Shown here in pieces: positions 33,134 to 41,984 of a stretch of DNA of 64,000 nt (position 1 is its first letter; every line of letters begins with the position of its first letter). Under the pieces are notes generated by a model. The model searched no databases. It worked only from the letters and a program-made list of their open reading frames with translations, and was not told the origin of the DNA. Origin of the DNA: Embleya hyalina (GTDB taxonomy: Bacteria; Actinomycetota; Actinomycetes; Streptomycetales; Streptomycetaceae); the NCBI RefSeq assembly GCF_003967355.1, contig NZ_BIFH01000052.1, positions 12,480 to 76,479 on the forward strand, written 5' to 3'. The position numbers and the translations under genes were made by a program.

Positions 33134-33772
33134 ATGCTCAACAAATACGCTCGTGCCTTCTTCACGCGTGTGCTCACCCCGTTCGCGAGTTTCCTGCTGC
33201 GCCACAACGTCAGTCCGGACACGGTGACGCTGATCGGCACCCTCGGGGTGGTCGTCGCGGCGCTGGTGTTCTTCCCGATCGGCTGGTTCCTCACCGGCAC
33301 GCTCGTCATCACCGCGTTCATCTTCTCCGACCTGGTCGACGGCAACATGGCGCGCCAGTTGGGTCGCTCGACCAAGTGGGGGGCGTTCCTCGACTCCACG
33401 CTCGACCGGGTCGCGGACGCCGCGATCTTCGGCGCGCTGGCGATCTGGTTCGCGGGCGACGGCGACAACCTGCGGATGTCGATCCTCGCCATCGTCTGCC
33501 TCGGCTCCGGCCAGGTGGTGTCGTACTGCAAGGCCCGCGCCGAGAGCCTGGGCCTGGCGTGCGACGTGTCCGGGTTGATCGAGCGGGCCGAACGGCTGGT
33601 CATCTCGCTGGTGGCGACCGGTCTCGACGGGCTCGGTGTGCCGTACATCCAGGAGGCGGCGCTCTGGTTCATCGCCGTGGGCAGCGTGATCACCGTCTTC
33701 CAGCGGATGATCGCGGTGCATCGTTCGGCGTCCGCGATCGACAACGCGCTGCCCGGAGGTGACAAGGGATGA
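33134..33772 (+). CDS. pgsA: CDP-alcohol phosphatidyltransferase (phosphatidylinositol phosphate synthase type)
   Basis: 212 residues from the ATG at 33134 (GGGAAGG just before); an in-frame ATG at 33068 would add 22 disordered residues. It transfers a phosphatidyl group from CDP-diacylglycerol to an alcohol, here probably inositol phosphate. The full catalytic signature DGxxARx8GxxxDxxxD is visible as DGNMARQLGRSTKWGAFLDS followed by TLD. Five to six membrane helices are predicted. Overlap with the acyltransferase and mannosyltransferase genes points to phosphatidylinositol mannoside synthesis rather than phosphatidylglycerol. The 300 bases upstream carry the divergent promoters with EF-G2. 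Confidence 0.92.
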   Translation: MLNKYARAFFTRVLTPFASFLLRHNVSPDTVTLIGTLGVVVAALVFFPIGWFLTGTLVITAFIFSDLVDGNMARQLGRSTKWGAFLDSTLDRVADAAIFGALAIWFAGDGDNLRMSILAIVCLGSGQVVSYCKARAESLGLACDVSGLIERAERLVISLVATGLDGLGVPYIQEAALWFIAVGSVITVFQRMIAVHRSASAIDNALPGGDKG

Positions 33773-34695
33773 CCGAGGTCGGGCAGCGACTGGCCGACAC
33801 CGGGTACGCCCTGGGCTGGTCCGTGGTCAAGCGGCTGCCCGAACCGGTCGCCGGCGCGGTCTTTCGGCACATCGCCGACGTCGCGTGGCGCAGGCGCGGC
33901 GGCGGGGTGCGGCAACTCGAGGCCAACCTGCGCCGCGTGCTCGGGCCCGACGCCACACCCGAGCGCGTCCGCGAGGTCTCGCGCGAGGGCATGCGGTCCT
34001 ACCTGCGCTACTACCAGGAGGCGTTCCGCCTGCCGGTGTGGGACCGGGAGACGGTGCTGGCCCGGATGGAGTGCGACGTCACGCTGCTCGACAAGTGCAG
34101 CGCGCGCGGCAAGGGCGTCATCTTCGCCCTCCCGCACATGGGCAACTGGGACCACGCCGGCGCCTGGATCACGCTCAAGGGCTACCCGTTCACCACCGTC
34201 GCCGAGCGACTGCAACCGGAGTCGCTCTACCAGCGGTTCGTGGCCTATCGCGAGTCGCTGGGCATGGAGGTGTTGCCGCTGACCGGCGGCGACGGCAACA
34301 CGTTCGGCACGCTGGCGCGGCGGCTGCGCGAGGGCCGGTTGTTGTGCCTGCTGTCCGACCGCGACCTGACCGCCGCCGGGGTGCCGGTGACGTTCTTCGG
34401 CGAGCCGACCCGGATGGCGGCGGGGCCCGCCGCGCTGGCCGTACAGACCGGCGCGGCGCTGATCCCGGTCACCCTCCCGTGGGACGGCAAAGTCGTCCGC
34501 GGCACGCTGCACCCGGAGATCGAGGTGCCGGCCGAGGGCACCCGCCGGGAGAAGATCGCGGTGATGACGCAGCAGGTCGCCGACGCCTACGCGCGGGCGA
34601 TCGCGCGCGACCCGCAGGACTGGCACATGCTCCAACCGTTGTGGCTCGCCGATCTGGACCGACGCCGGCTCGCCCGGATCGAGGGGGTCAAGTGA
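33769..34695 (+). CDS. patA: Phosphatidylinositol mannoside acyltransferase
   Basis: 308 residues. It belongs to the lysophospholipid/lipid A acyltransferase (LpxL-like) family. The HxxxxD catalytic motif reads HMGNWD near residue 126, followed by AERLQPESLYQRFVAYRESL and LLSDRDLTAAGVPVTFFG, the acceptor-binding blocks. In actinobacteria this gene between pgsA and pimA acylates the mannose of phosphatidylinositol mannoside (family knowledge). It overlaps both neighbours by four bases (ATGA and GTGA). It acts on the inner face of the membrane without a membrane helix of its own. Confidence 0.92.
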   Translation: MTEVGQRLADTGYALGWSVVKRLPEPVAGAVFRHIADVAWRRRGGGVRQLEANLRRVLGPDATPERVREVSREGMRSYLRYYQEAFRLPVWDRETVLARMECDVTLLDKCSARGKGVIFALPHMGNWDHAGAWITLKGYPFTTVAERLQPESLYQRFVAYRESLGMEVLPLTGGDGNTFGTLARRLREGRLLCLLSDRDLTAAGVPVTFFGEPTRMAAGPAALAVQTGAALIPVTLPWDGKVVRGTLHPEIEVPAEGTRREKIAVMTQQVADAYARAIARDPQDWHMLQPLWLADLDRRRLARIEGVK

Positions 34696-35813
34696 GGATC
34701 GGCGTCGTCTGCCCCTACTCGTGGGACGTGCCGGGCGGTGTCCAGTACCACGTGCGGGACCTGGCGGCGAACCTGATCGCGCGCGGCCACGAGGTCTCGG
34801 TCCTGGCGCCGGCCGACGACGACACCCCGCTGCCCGACTACGTGGTGCCTGCCGGTCGGGCGGTGCCGGTGCGCTACAACGGCTCGGTGGCCCGGCTCAA
34901 CTTCGGGTTCCTGTCCGCCGCGCGGGTGCGGCGGTGGATCCACGACGGGCACTTCGACGTGCTGCACATCCACGAACCGGCCACCCCCAGCTTGTCGTTG
35001 CTCGCGTGCTGGGCGGCGTCCGGACCGGTGGTGGCCACGTTTCACACCTCCAACGCCCGCTCGCGCGCGATGATCGCGGCCTACCCGATCCTGCAACCCG
35101 CGCTGGAGAAGATCAGCGCGCGGATCGCGGTCAGCGAGTACGCGCGCCGCACGCTGGTCGAACACCTGGGCGGCGACGCGGTGGTGATCCCGAACGGGGT
35201 GGATGTCGGCTTCTTCGCCGACGCGCCCGTCGAGCCCGCGTGGCAGGGCACGCCCGAGGCGCCCACCATCGGCTTCATCGGGCGGATCGACGAGTCGCGC
35301 AAGGGACTTCCCACTTTGATCGAGGCGTTTCCGAGGATCGTCGAGGCGTTTCCGGGCGTGCGGCTGCTGGTCGCCGGGCGCGGCGACGCGGAGGAGGCCG
35401 TGGCGGATCTGCCGGAGGCGCTGCGCGGGCAGGTCACGTTTCTCGGCATGATCGGTGATCCGGACAAGGCGCGGTTGTTGCGCAGCGTCGATGTGTACGT
35501 GGCGCCGAACACGGGTGGCGAGAGCTTCGGGATCATCCTGGTCGAGGCGATGTCGGCGGCGGCGCCGGTGCTGGCGAGCGACCTGGACGCGTTCCGGCAG
35601 GTGCTGGACGGCGGACGGGCGGGGGAGTTGTTCGCGGTGGAGGACGCCGAGGCGCTCGCCGCCGCCGCCGTGGGGTTGTTGCGGGATCCGGTGCGGCGGG
35701 AGGAGTTGCGGGAGGTCGGGCGCAAGCACGTGCGGCGCTATGACTGGGAGACCGTCGGCACGGACATCCTCGGCGTCTACGAAACGGTCACCGCCGGAGC
35801 GCCCGCCGCGTAG
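34692..35813 (+). CDS. pimA: Phosphatidylinositol alpha-mannosyltransferase
   Basis: 373 residues. A GT4 (GT-B fold) enzyme that adds the first mannose from GDP-mannose to phosphatidylinositol. It shows VCPYSWDVPGGVQYHV at the N-terminus (the glycine loop), HIHEPATPSLSL, FHTSNARSRAM, IPNGVDVGFF, and GFIGRIDESRKGL. The EX7E region reads NTGGESFGIILVEAM. The GTG at 34692 overlaps the patA stop. It completes the pgsA-patA-pimA unit for lipid anchors of lipomannan-like glycolipids. Confidence 0.95.
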   Translation: MRIGVVCPYSWDVPGGVQYHVRDLAANLIARGHEVSVLAPADDDTPLPDYVVPAGRAVPVRYNGSVARLNFGFLSAARVRRWIHDGHFDVLHIHEPATPSLSLLACWAASGPVVATFHTSNARSRAMIAAYPILQPALEKISARIAVSEYARRTLVEHLGGDAVVIPNGVDVGFFADAPVEPAWQGTPEAPTIGFIGRIDESRKGLPTLIEAFPRIVEAFPGVRLLVAGRGDAEEAVADLPEALRGQVTFLGMIGDPDKARLLRSVDVYVAPNTGGESFGIILVEAMSAAAPVLASDLDAFRQVLDGGRAGELFAVEDAEALAAAAVGLLRDPVRREELREVGRKHVRRYDWETVGTDILGVYETVTAGAPAA

Positions 35814-35848
35814 CGATCGCTCTCCCCGGGGCGTACTAGGGTCGCCGG

Positions 35849-36388
35849 GTGATGACTGTCATCTGGATCCTGCTCGCCGTGCTCGCGGTCGGGGTGTATC
35901 TGAGTTGGACCGCCGGGCGGCTCGATCGGCTGCATGCGCGGGTGGACTCCAGTCGGGCCGCCCTGGACGCGCAGTTGTTGCGGCGGTCGGCCGTGGCGCA
36001 GGAGATCGCCACCTCCGGGCTGTTGGATCCGGCGTCCTCGCTCGTGCTGGCCGGCGCCGCGCACGAGGCGCGCAACGCGGCCGAGGAGGAGCGGGAGGTC
36101 GCGGAGAGCGATCTGACCCGGGCGCTGCGGATCCTGTTCGAGGCCCCGGACCAGGCGGACGACCTTCGGGCCCGACCCGGCGGCGAGGAACTGGTCGCGG
36201 AACTGCAGACCGCGGTGCGCCGGGTGCCGATGGCGCGGCGATTCCACAACGACGCGGTGCGCGGCGCGCGGGCGGTGCGCCGGCACCGACTGGTGCGCTA
36301 CCTGCGGCTGGCCGGCCACGCCCCGTACCCCGTCACCTTCGAGATGGACGACGAGGAACCCCACGCGTTGCAGCCCGGTGGGTCCTGA
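35849..36388 (+). CDS. LemA-like single-pass membrane protein
   Basis: 179 residues from a GTG at 35849; the ATG next to it at 35852 is equally likely. An N-terminal membrane helix (VIWILLAVLAVGVYLSW) is followed by a long helical domain (about 20-150) rich in Arg, Ala and Glu. Its pattern recalls LemA-family four-helix bundles, such as SSRAALDAQLLRR and RRFHNDAVRGAR. The function is unknown. It sits 35 bases after pimA and probably belongs to the same transcript. Confidence 0.78.
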   Translation: MMTVIWILLAVLAVGVYLSWTAGRLDRLHARVDSSRAALDAQLLRRSAVAQEIATSGLLDPASSLVLAGAAHEARNAAEEEREVAESDLTRALRILFEAPDQADDLRARPGGEELVAELQTAVRRVPMARRFHNDAVRGARAVRRHRLVRYLRLAGHAPYPVTFEMDDEEPHALQPGGS

Positions 36389-36517
36389 CGGGAGCCACGT
36401 GCAGGCCACCGTGGACAGATTGGCCCGGGTAATTCGCCGGGGTGGCATGACATTAGGATCCACATCACCCGTACGATGGAGCCAACCGTCGTCGATCGCA
36501 TCTGTGTGAGGTCATCC

Positions 36518-37420
36518 GTGTCCACCACCCCCGCAACCCCCCAGACCGGCACCGACCTGGTCAAGCGCGGCATGGCCGAGCAGCTCAAGGGCGGCGTGAT
36601 CATGGACGTCGTCAACGCCGAGCAGGCGAAGATCGCCGAGGACGCGGGCGCGGTCGCCGTCATGGCGCTCGAGCGCGTGCCGGCCGACATCCGCAAGGAC
36701 GGCGGCGTCGCGCGCATGTCCGACCCGGACATGATCGACGGCATCATCGGCGCCGTGTCCATCCCCGTGATGGCCAAGGCCCGCATCGGCCACTTCGCCG
36801 AGGCCCAGGTGCTCCAGTCGCTGGGCGTGGACTACATCGACGAGTCCGAGGTGCTCACCCCGGCCGACGAGTCGAACCACATCAACAAGTGGCGCTTCAC
36901 CACCCCCTTCGTGTGTGGCGCGACCAACCTCGGCGAGGCGCTGCGCCGGATCACCGAGGGCGCGGCGATGATCCGCTCCAAGGGTGAGGCCGGCACCGGC
37001 AACGTGGTCGAGGCGACCCGGCACATGCGCACCATCCTCAAGGACATCAAGGCGCTCTCGGTCCTCGACGAGGACGAGCTGTTCGTCGCCGCGAAGAACC
37101 TCCAGGCGCCGTACGCGCTGGTCAAGGAGGTCGCCGAGGCCGGCAAGCTGCCGGTGGTGCTGTTCACCGCGGGCGGCATCGCCACCCCCGCCGACGCGTC
37201 GATGATGATGCAGCTCGGCGCCGAGGGCGTGTTCGTCGGCTCCGGCATCTTCAAGTCGGGCGACCCGGCCAAGCGCGCCAAGGCGATCGTGGACGCGACC
37301 CTGCACTTCGACGACCCGGACGTGATCGCCAAGGTCTCGCGCGGTCTGGGCGAGGCGATGGTCGGCATCAACATCGACACCCTCCCCGCCGAGCAGCGCT
37401 ACGCCGGCCGCGGCTGGTAG
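36518..37420 (+). CDS. pdxS: Pyridoxal 5'-phosphate synthase, lyase subunit
   Basis: 300 residues. PdxS makes pyridoxal 5'-phosphate from ribose 5-phosphate, glyceraldehyde 3-phosphate and ammonia supplied by PdxT. The TIM barrel shows [20 protein letters not shown], the Schiff-base lysine K87 in MAKARIGH, the second lysine region [14 protein letters not shown], and the phosphate-binding GSGIFKS. The start is the GTG at 36518 behind GAGG. PdxT follows after 90 bases that contain a strong hairpin, so the two subunits may not be expressed in strict 1:1 from one transcript. Confidence 0.98.
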   Translation: MSTTPATPQTGTDLVKRGMAEQLKGGVIMDVVNAEQAKIAEDAGAVAVMALERVPADIRKDGGVARMSDPDMIDGIIGAVSIPVMAKARIGHFAEAQVLQSLGVDYIDESEVLTPADESNHINKWRFTTPFVCGATNLGEALRRITEGAAMIRSKGEAGTGNVVEATRHMRTILKDIKALSVLDEDELFVAAKNLQAPYALVKEVAEAGKLPVVLFTAGGIATPADASMMMQLGAEGVFVGSGIFKSGDPAKRAKAIVDATLHFDDPDVIAKVSRGLGEAMVGINIDTLPAEQRYAGRGW

Positions 37421-37447
37421 TCCCGCGACACTTCGCACATGCCGTGG

Positions 37448-37482
37448 GCCGGGCCCGAACGCGATCCGCGTTCGGGCCCGGC
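37448..37482 (+). terminator. Strong hairpin between pdxS and pdxT
   Basis: A perfect 16-base stem (37448-37463 with 37467-37482) and a three-base loop ATC, 28 bases after pdxS and 28 before pdxT. It should terminate or attenuate transcription between the two subunits of one enzyme complex. Confidence 0.8.
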
Positions 37483-37510
37483 TCGGTACCTACGACCGGA
37501 CGAGGTTGAC

Positions 37511-38122
37511 GTGTCCACCACTCCCATCATCGGTGTCCTCGCTCTCCAGGGCGACGTGCGCGAACACGCCATCGCGCTGGCCGAACTCGACGCGATCGCG
37601 CGCCCGGTGCGCAAGGTCGAGGAGTTCGCCGACCTCGACGCGCTCGTCATACCCGGTGGCGAGTCGACCACGATGTCCAAGCTCGCGGTCTCCTTCGGCC
37701 TGTTCCCGACGCTGCGCGCGCGGGTCGCCGAGGGCATGCCGGTCTACGGCTCGTGCGCGGGCATGATCATGCTCGCGGACAAGATCCTGGACGGCCGCGA
37801 GGACCAGGAGACGGTCGGCGGGATCGACATGATCGTGCGGCGCAACGCGTTCGGGCGCCAGAACGACTCGTTCGAGGCCGACGTCCCGTTCGCCGGGCTC
37901 GAGGGCGACGACCCCATCCACGGCGTGTTCATCCGGGCCCCGTGGGTCGAGTCGGTCGGCGCCGAGGTCGAGGTGCTGGCCCGGTTGAGCGCCGAGCCGT
38001 ACGCCGACCGGATCGTGGCGGTTCGCCAGGGCAACCTGCTCGCCACGTCCTTCCACCCGGAGCTCACCCCCGACCGGCGTGTGCACGCGTACTTCGTGGA
38101 CATGGTCCGTGCCACGCTCTGA
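37511..38122 (+). CDS. pdxT: Pyridoxal 5'-phosphate synthase, glutaminase subunit
   Basis: 203 residues. The class I glutamine amidotransferase that releases ammonia for PdxS. The nucleophile is C82 in YGSCAGMI, with the H182/E184 pair in FHPEL and the oxyanion strip IPGGESTTM. The GTG at 37511 follows GAGG. A perfect terminator-like stem separates it from pdxS, so it may have its own promoter or be read through in part. YebC follows 75 bases downstream. Confidence 0.97.
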   Translation: MSTTPIIGVLALQGDVREHAIALAELDAIARPVRKVEEFADLDALVIPGGESTTMSKLAVSFGLFPTLRARVAEGMPVYGSCAGMIMLADKILDGREDQETVGGIDMIVRRNAFGRQNDSFEADVPFAGLEGDDPIHGVFIRAPWVESVGAEVEVLARLSAEPYADRIVAVRQGNLLATSFHPELTPDRRVHAYFVDMVRATL

Positions 38123-38197
38123 GTCCGCGCGCCGGTAGGATCTTCCAGCCTGTACAGGTCCGTGCAGCGCACCCGCGACCCGAAGGAGTAGAGGCGG

Positions 38198-38953
38198 ATG
38201 TCCGGCCACTCGAAGTGGGCGACCACCAAGCACAAAAAGGCCGTCATCGACGCCAGGCGCGGAAAGCTCTTCGCCAAGCTGATCAAGAACGTCGAGGTGG
38301 CGGCCCGCACCGGCGGCGGTGACGTCGCCGGCAACCCGACGCTCTACGACGCCATTCAGAAGGCCAAGAAGTCCTCGGTCCCGAACGACAACATCGACCG
38401 CGCGGTCAAGCGCGGCTCCGGTGCGGAGGCCGGCGGCGCCGATTACCAGTCGATCACGTACGAGGGGTACGGACCGAACGGTGTCGCGGTGCTGATCGAG
38501 TGCCTGACCGACAACCGCAACCGCGCGGCGTCCGACGTGCGGGTCGCGATGACGCGCAACGGCGGCTCGATGGCCGACCCGGGGTCGGTGTCGTACATGT
38601 TCACCCGCAAGGGCGTGGTGATCGTGCCGAAGAACGACCTGAGCGAGGACGACGTCCTGGGCGCGGTGCTGGACGCCGGCGCCGAGGAGGTCAACGACCT
38701 GGGCGAGACCTACGAGGTGGTCAGCGAGGCGACCGACATGGTCGCCGTGCGCACCGCGCTCGTCGACGCCGGGATCGACTACGACTCGGCCGACGCCAAC
38801 TTCCTGCCCAGCGTCTCGGTCGAGCTGGACGAGGACGGCGCGCGCAAGATCTTCCGGCTGATCGAGGCCCTGGAGGACAGCGACGACGTCCAGGACGTCT
38901 GGGCGAACTTCGACGTGCCGGACGAGGTCATGGAAAGCCTGAACGCCGAGTAG
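38198..38953 (+). CDS. yebC: YebC/PmpR (TACO1) family protein
   Basis: 251 residues. It begins [19 protein letters not shown], the family signature, and carries DRAVKRGSG and [10 protein letters not shown]. Members bind DNA or, as shown more recently, act on ribosomes stalled at polyproline. Either role is possible here. It sits in the conserved order pdxT-yebC-ruvC, here interrupted by a leftward PIG-V-like gene and a SOS-box region. The ATG at 38198 follows AAGGAG. Confidence 0.96.
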   Translation: MSGHSKWATTKHKKAVIDARRGKLFAKLIKNVEVAARTGGGDVAGNPTLYDAIQKAKKSSVPNDNIDRAVKRGSGAEAGGADYQSITYEGYGPNGVAVLIECLTDNRNRAASDVRVAMTRNGGSMADPGSVSYMFTRKGVVIVPKNDLSEDDVLGAVLDAGAEEVNDLGETYEVVSEATDMVAVRTALVDAGIDYDSADANFLPSVSVELDEDGARKIFRLIEALEDSDDVQDVWANFDVPDEVMESLNAE

Positions 38954-38963
38954 GTCGGATTCT

Positions 38964-39015
38964 CCGAACGTGCGTGGGGCCGACGGCAACCGCCGTCGGC
39001 CCCACGCACGTTCGG
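38964..39015. terminator. 24-bp perfect bidirectional terminator
   Basis: A flawless 24-base stem (38964-38987 with 38992-39015) and an AACC loop, 10 bases after yebC and 12 past the stop of the convergent membrane glycosyltransferase. It is the longest perfect hairpin noticed in the window. Confidence 0.92.
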
Positions 39016-39027
39016 GTCCGGTCCCGG

Positions 39028-40329
39028 CTACGGGTTGGTGTTTATCACGTACAGCAAAAAGCCCACGTACCACCCGGAGAACGCCGCCCCGGCGACCAGG
39101 ACCGAGATGACCACCCCGCGCGGCCACTTGACCATCAGTCGGGCCAGCGGCAGCAGGATCGTGAAGGCCGGCAGCATGAAGCGCGGCTTGGAGTGGAAGA
39201 ACCAGCCGTTGCTCGTGGTCAGTGCCAGGAACATCACCACGGCGCCGTAGACGTGCACCGACAGCGGGATCCGGCGGTCGCGGAAGGACCAGATCATCAG
39301 CGCCACCGACAGGATGATCACGAACGTGCAGACCACGTAGATCGGTCGGCCCAGGTGGGTGAGGTACTTGTTCATCCACTGGACGGTGCTTATGCCCCCG
39401 TCGAACCGCAGGTTGAAGGCCTTGTCCTGGATCCACATCCACCCGTCGGGGCGTCCGGCCAACCAGCCCACCCACGCGATGAAGCCCACGCAGGCCAGCG
39501 GCGAGATCAGCGTGGCCAGCACCGGGCGCCGCGCCTCCGGGGCCAGCAGGCCCACCCGCGCGCCGTCCTCCCGCCGCCGCAGCACGATCGCAAGCGCCGC
39601 CACCCCCAGCGCCGCGACCAGCGCGAACGCCGTGTTGCGGGTCAGCCCCGCGAACAGGCACAACACGCAGGCCAGGGTCCACTGCCGGCGCACCACCGCC
39701 AGCAGGCCCCACGAGGCGAACGCCACGAACAGCGCCTCGGAGTAGACCATGGTGAGCACCATCGAACCCGGCGCCACCCCCCACAGCAGCGCGAACAGGG
39801 TGGCCACCCGGTGGCTGCCGGTCAGTTCGCGCCCGAGCGCGTACAACCCCCACGCGGCCACCACGCCGGCGATCAGGGTGACCACCATCCCGGCGTTGAG
39901 CGCGGACAGTCCGGTCAGGTCGCAGACCAGGCGGACCGCCCAGGGGTAGCCGGGGAAGAACTCGACGTTGGTCCAGTACGGCTTGCCGGTCGGGGAGACC
40001 GGGATCTTGTCCACGTAGCCGAAGTCGGCGATGTCGCGAAACCACACGCCGTCCCAGGAGCCGAGCATCGACCAGAACGGCTTGCCCGTCGCCAGCGCCA
40101 TCAGGCCGAGCACCACGAGGTTGACCGCGCGCGCGATCAGATACCCGAACACCGCCGTGCGGGCCGGGCGGAAGGACGCCCGTGCGCGGCGGAGCCCCTC
40201 CGCGCCGCCGAGCCGCACGCGCTCGGCGAGGCCGTCCGCGAACACGGTGTCGGGGGCCGCCGGCATCCTGGTCGCACCCTTCTCGGCGGCCGGCGGGGTC
40301 ACGACGACCGGCATGGACGGCGACGGCAT
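39028..40329 (-). CDS. PIG-V-like membrane mannosyltransferase
   Basis: 433 residues. After a cytoplasmic leader of about 50 residues there are about 10 membrane helices, with the GT-C features of the Gpi18/PIG-V family. These are GSWDGVWFRDIADFGY in the first outer loop (the likely catalytic aspartates), VEFFPGYPWAVRL and MVYSEALFVAFASWGLL. These enzymes use polyprenyl-phosphate mannose. The bacterial acceptor is unknown; glycolipids built by the upstream pgsA-patA-pimA genes are candidates. The ATG at 40329 follows GGAAGG. The gene runs leftward between yebC and ruvC, an insertion into an otherwise co-directional block. Confidence 0.85.
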   Translation of the reverse strand: MPSPSMPVVVTPPAAEKGATRMPAAPDTVFADGLAERVRLGGAEGLRRARASFRPARTAVFGYLIARAVNLVVLGLMALATGKPFWSMLGSWDGVWFRDIADFGYVDKIPVSPTGKPYWTNVEFFPGYPWAVRLVCDLTGLSALNAGMVVTLIAGVVAAWGLYALGRELTGSHRVATLFALLWGVAPGSMVLTMVYSEALFVAFASWGLLAVVRRQWTLACVLCLFAGLTRNTAFALVAALGVAALAIVLRRREDGARVGLLAPEARRPVLATLISPLACVGFIAWVGWLAGRPDGWMWIQDKAFNLRFDGGISTVQWMNKYLTHLGRPIYVVCTFVIILSVALMIWSFRDRRIPLSVHVYGAVVMFLALTTSNGWFFHSKPRFMLPAFTILLPLARLMVKWPRGVVISVLVAGAAFSGWYVGFLLYVINTNP

Positions 40330-40547
40330 GAAAACCTTCCGGGCGGCGAGCGGGGAGCAGTCTGCAAGCGACCCTAGCGCTGCCCGTGCGGGCTCCCCGT
40401 CGGCGACCGGGCCGCTTGGGGAACGATCGTCACAGGGCTGTCATCGGGGCGTTATCGACCGGGGCAAGCCTACGTGTCGCTCGAACGAGTGATCACGGAG
40501 TGGCGATACCGAGGGGATCGGCGCGGCTGCACTAGGGTTTCCTCGGG

Positions 40548-40561
40548 CGAACACGTGTTCG
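40548..40561. promoter_or_regulatory. SOS box (LexA site) upstream of ruvCAB
   Basis: CGAACACGTGTTCG is a perfect 14-base palindrome and an exact match to the actinobacterial/Gram-positive LexA consensus CGAAC-N4-GTTCG. It lies 109 bases upstream of the ruvC start. The rest of 40330-40669 has no gene; imperfect CGACACG-type repeats occur at about 40590-40660. Confidence 0.88.
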
Positions 40562-40669
40562 TATCGGGTGTCGGTCGCCGCGGCGCGACGGACCACGACA
40601 CGGGAACGACACGCGACGACACGGGGACCACGCGAATCCGACGCGAGGACGACACGAGAGGGGCGCGGC

Positions 40670-41218
40670 ATGCGGGTCTTGGGGGTCGACCCCGGTCTGA
40701 CCCGATGCGGCGTGGGCGTCGTCGACGGCGCGGTGGGCAAACCGCTGCGGATGATCGAGGCGGGCGTCGTGCGCACACCCGCCGACGCCACGATCGACGC
40801 CCGACTCCTCGGCATCGAGCAGGGCATCGAGGAGTGGCTGGAGCGGCACCGCCCCGACTGCGTCGCGGTCGAGCGGGTGTTCAGCCAGCACAACGTGAGC
40901 ACCGTGATGGGCACCGCGCAGGCCTCCGCCGTGGCCATCGTGTGCGCCGCGCGGCGCGGATTGCCGGTCACCCTGCACACACCCAGCGAGGTCAAGGCCG
41001 CGGTGACCGGCAGCGGGCGCGCCGACAAGGCCCAGATCGGCGCCATGGTGACGCGTATCCTGCGCCTGGACGGTCCGCCGAAACCGGCCGACGCCGCCGA
41101 CGCGGTGGCGTTGGCGATCTGCCACATCTGGCGCGGCGGCGCCTCCGACCGGCTCGCGGCGGCGGTCGCCGCGGCCCGCACCCCGGCCGGCCGGCTCCCG
41201 CGCGGCACCCGCCGCTGA
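40670..41218 (+). CDS. ruvC: Holliday junction resolvase RuvC
   Basis: 182 residues. A dimeric endonuclease that resolves Holliday junctions. Catalytic acidic residues are seen in [12 protein letters not shown] (D7), the [15 protein letters not shown] block, and the C-terminal [14 protein letters not shown]. The ATG at 40670 follows GAGAGGGG. It is the first gene of ruvC-ruvA-ruvB and is preceded by a perfect LexA box, so DNA-damage induction is expected. Confidence 0.98.
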   Translation: MRVLGVDPGLTRCGVGVVDGAVGKPLRMIEAGVVRTPADATIDARLLGIEQGIEEWLERHRPDCVAVERVFSQHNVSTVMGTAQASAVAIVCAARRGLPVTLHTPSEVKAAVTGSGRADKAQIGAMVTRILRLDGPPKPADAADAVALAICHIWRGGASDRLAAAVAAARTPAGRLPRGTRR

Positions 41219-41275
41219 CCGGGGCCGCCCCGGCCGTACCCCGCCCCACCTCACCAACCACGCAGGAGCACTCGG

Positions 41276-41875
41276 GTGATCGCGTTCGTCTCCGGAACGG
41301 TGGCCGGCATCGGCCCCGACACCGCCGTCGTCGAGGTCGGCGGGGTCGGCCTGGCCGTGCAGTGCACGCCCACCACGCTCGCCGGCCTGCGGGTCGGCAC
41401 ACCGGCCCGGCTGGCCACGTCGCTGGTGGTCCGGGAGGACTCGCTCACCCTCTTCGGCTTCGCCGACGACGACGAGAAGCGCACGTTCGAGGTGTTGCAG
41501 ACCGCCAACGGGGTGGGCCCGAAACTGGCCCTCGCGATGATCGCCGTCTACAGCCCCGACGCACTGCGCGCCGCGGTCGCCGCCAAGGACGCCAAGGCGC
41601 TGACCGCCGTGCCCGGGATCGGCCCCAAGGGCGCGCAGAAGCTGCTCCTGGACCTGAAGGACAAGCTCGGCGCGCCCACCGGCGCGGTCGGCGTCGGCAG
41701 CCCGGTGAGCGCGGGCTGGCGCGACCAGCTGCACGCCGCTCTGGTCGGCCTCGGCTACGCGACCCGCGAGGCGGAGGAGGCGGTCGACGCGGTCGCCCCC
41801 GAGGCGGACGGCGCCACGACCCCCGACATCGGCGCCCTGCTCAAATCGGCCCTGCGCGGCCTGAACCGCCGATGA
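41276..41875 (+). CDS. ruvA: Holliday junction branch migration protein RuvA
   Basis: 199 residues. RuvA tetramers hold the junction for RuvB. The OB-fold domain ([20 protein letters not shown]), two helix-hairpin-helix motifs ([14 protein letters not shown] and [13 protein letters not shown]), and the C-terminal RuvB-binding domain ([25 protein letters not shown], in two parts [13 protein letters not shown] and [12 protein letters not shown]) are visible. It starts at GTG 41276 behind CAGGAG, 57 bases after ruvC. Confidence 0.97.
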   Translation: MIAFVSGTVAGIGPDTAVVEVGGVGLAVQCTPTTLAGLRVGTPARLATSLVVREDSLTLFGFADDDEKRTFEVLQTANGVGPKLALAMIAVYSPDALRAAVAAKDAKALTAVPGIGPKGAQKLLLDLKDKLGAPTGAVGVGSPVSAGWRDQLHAALVGLGYATREAEEAVDAVAPEADGATTPDIGALLKSALRGLNRR

Positions 41876-41984
41876 ACCCCTCCCGGCGGCCCGGCGACGA
41901 CGCGGCGCGCACGGTGCCGGGGATGTCGCCGGCGTCCGGCAGGATGAACGCAGGCCGTACGACCACGACCCTGGGCGGAACACG

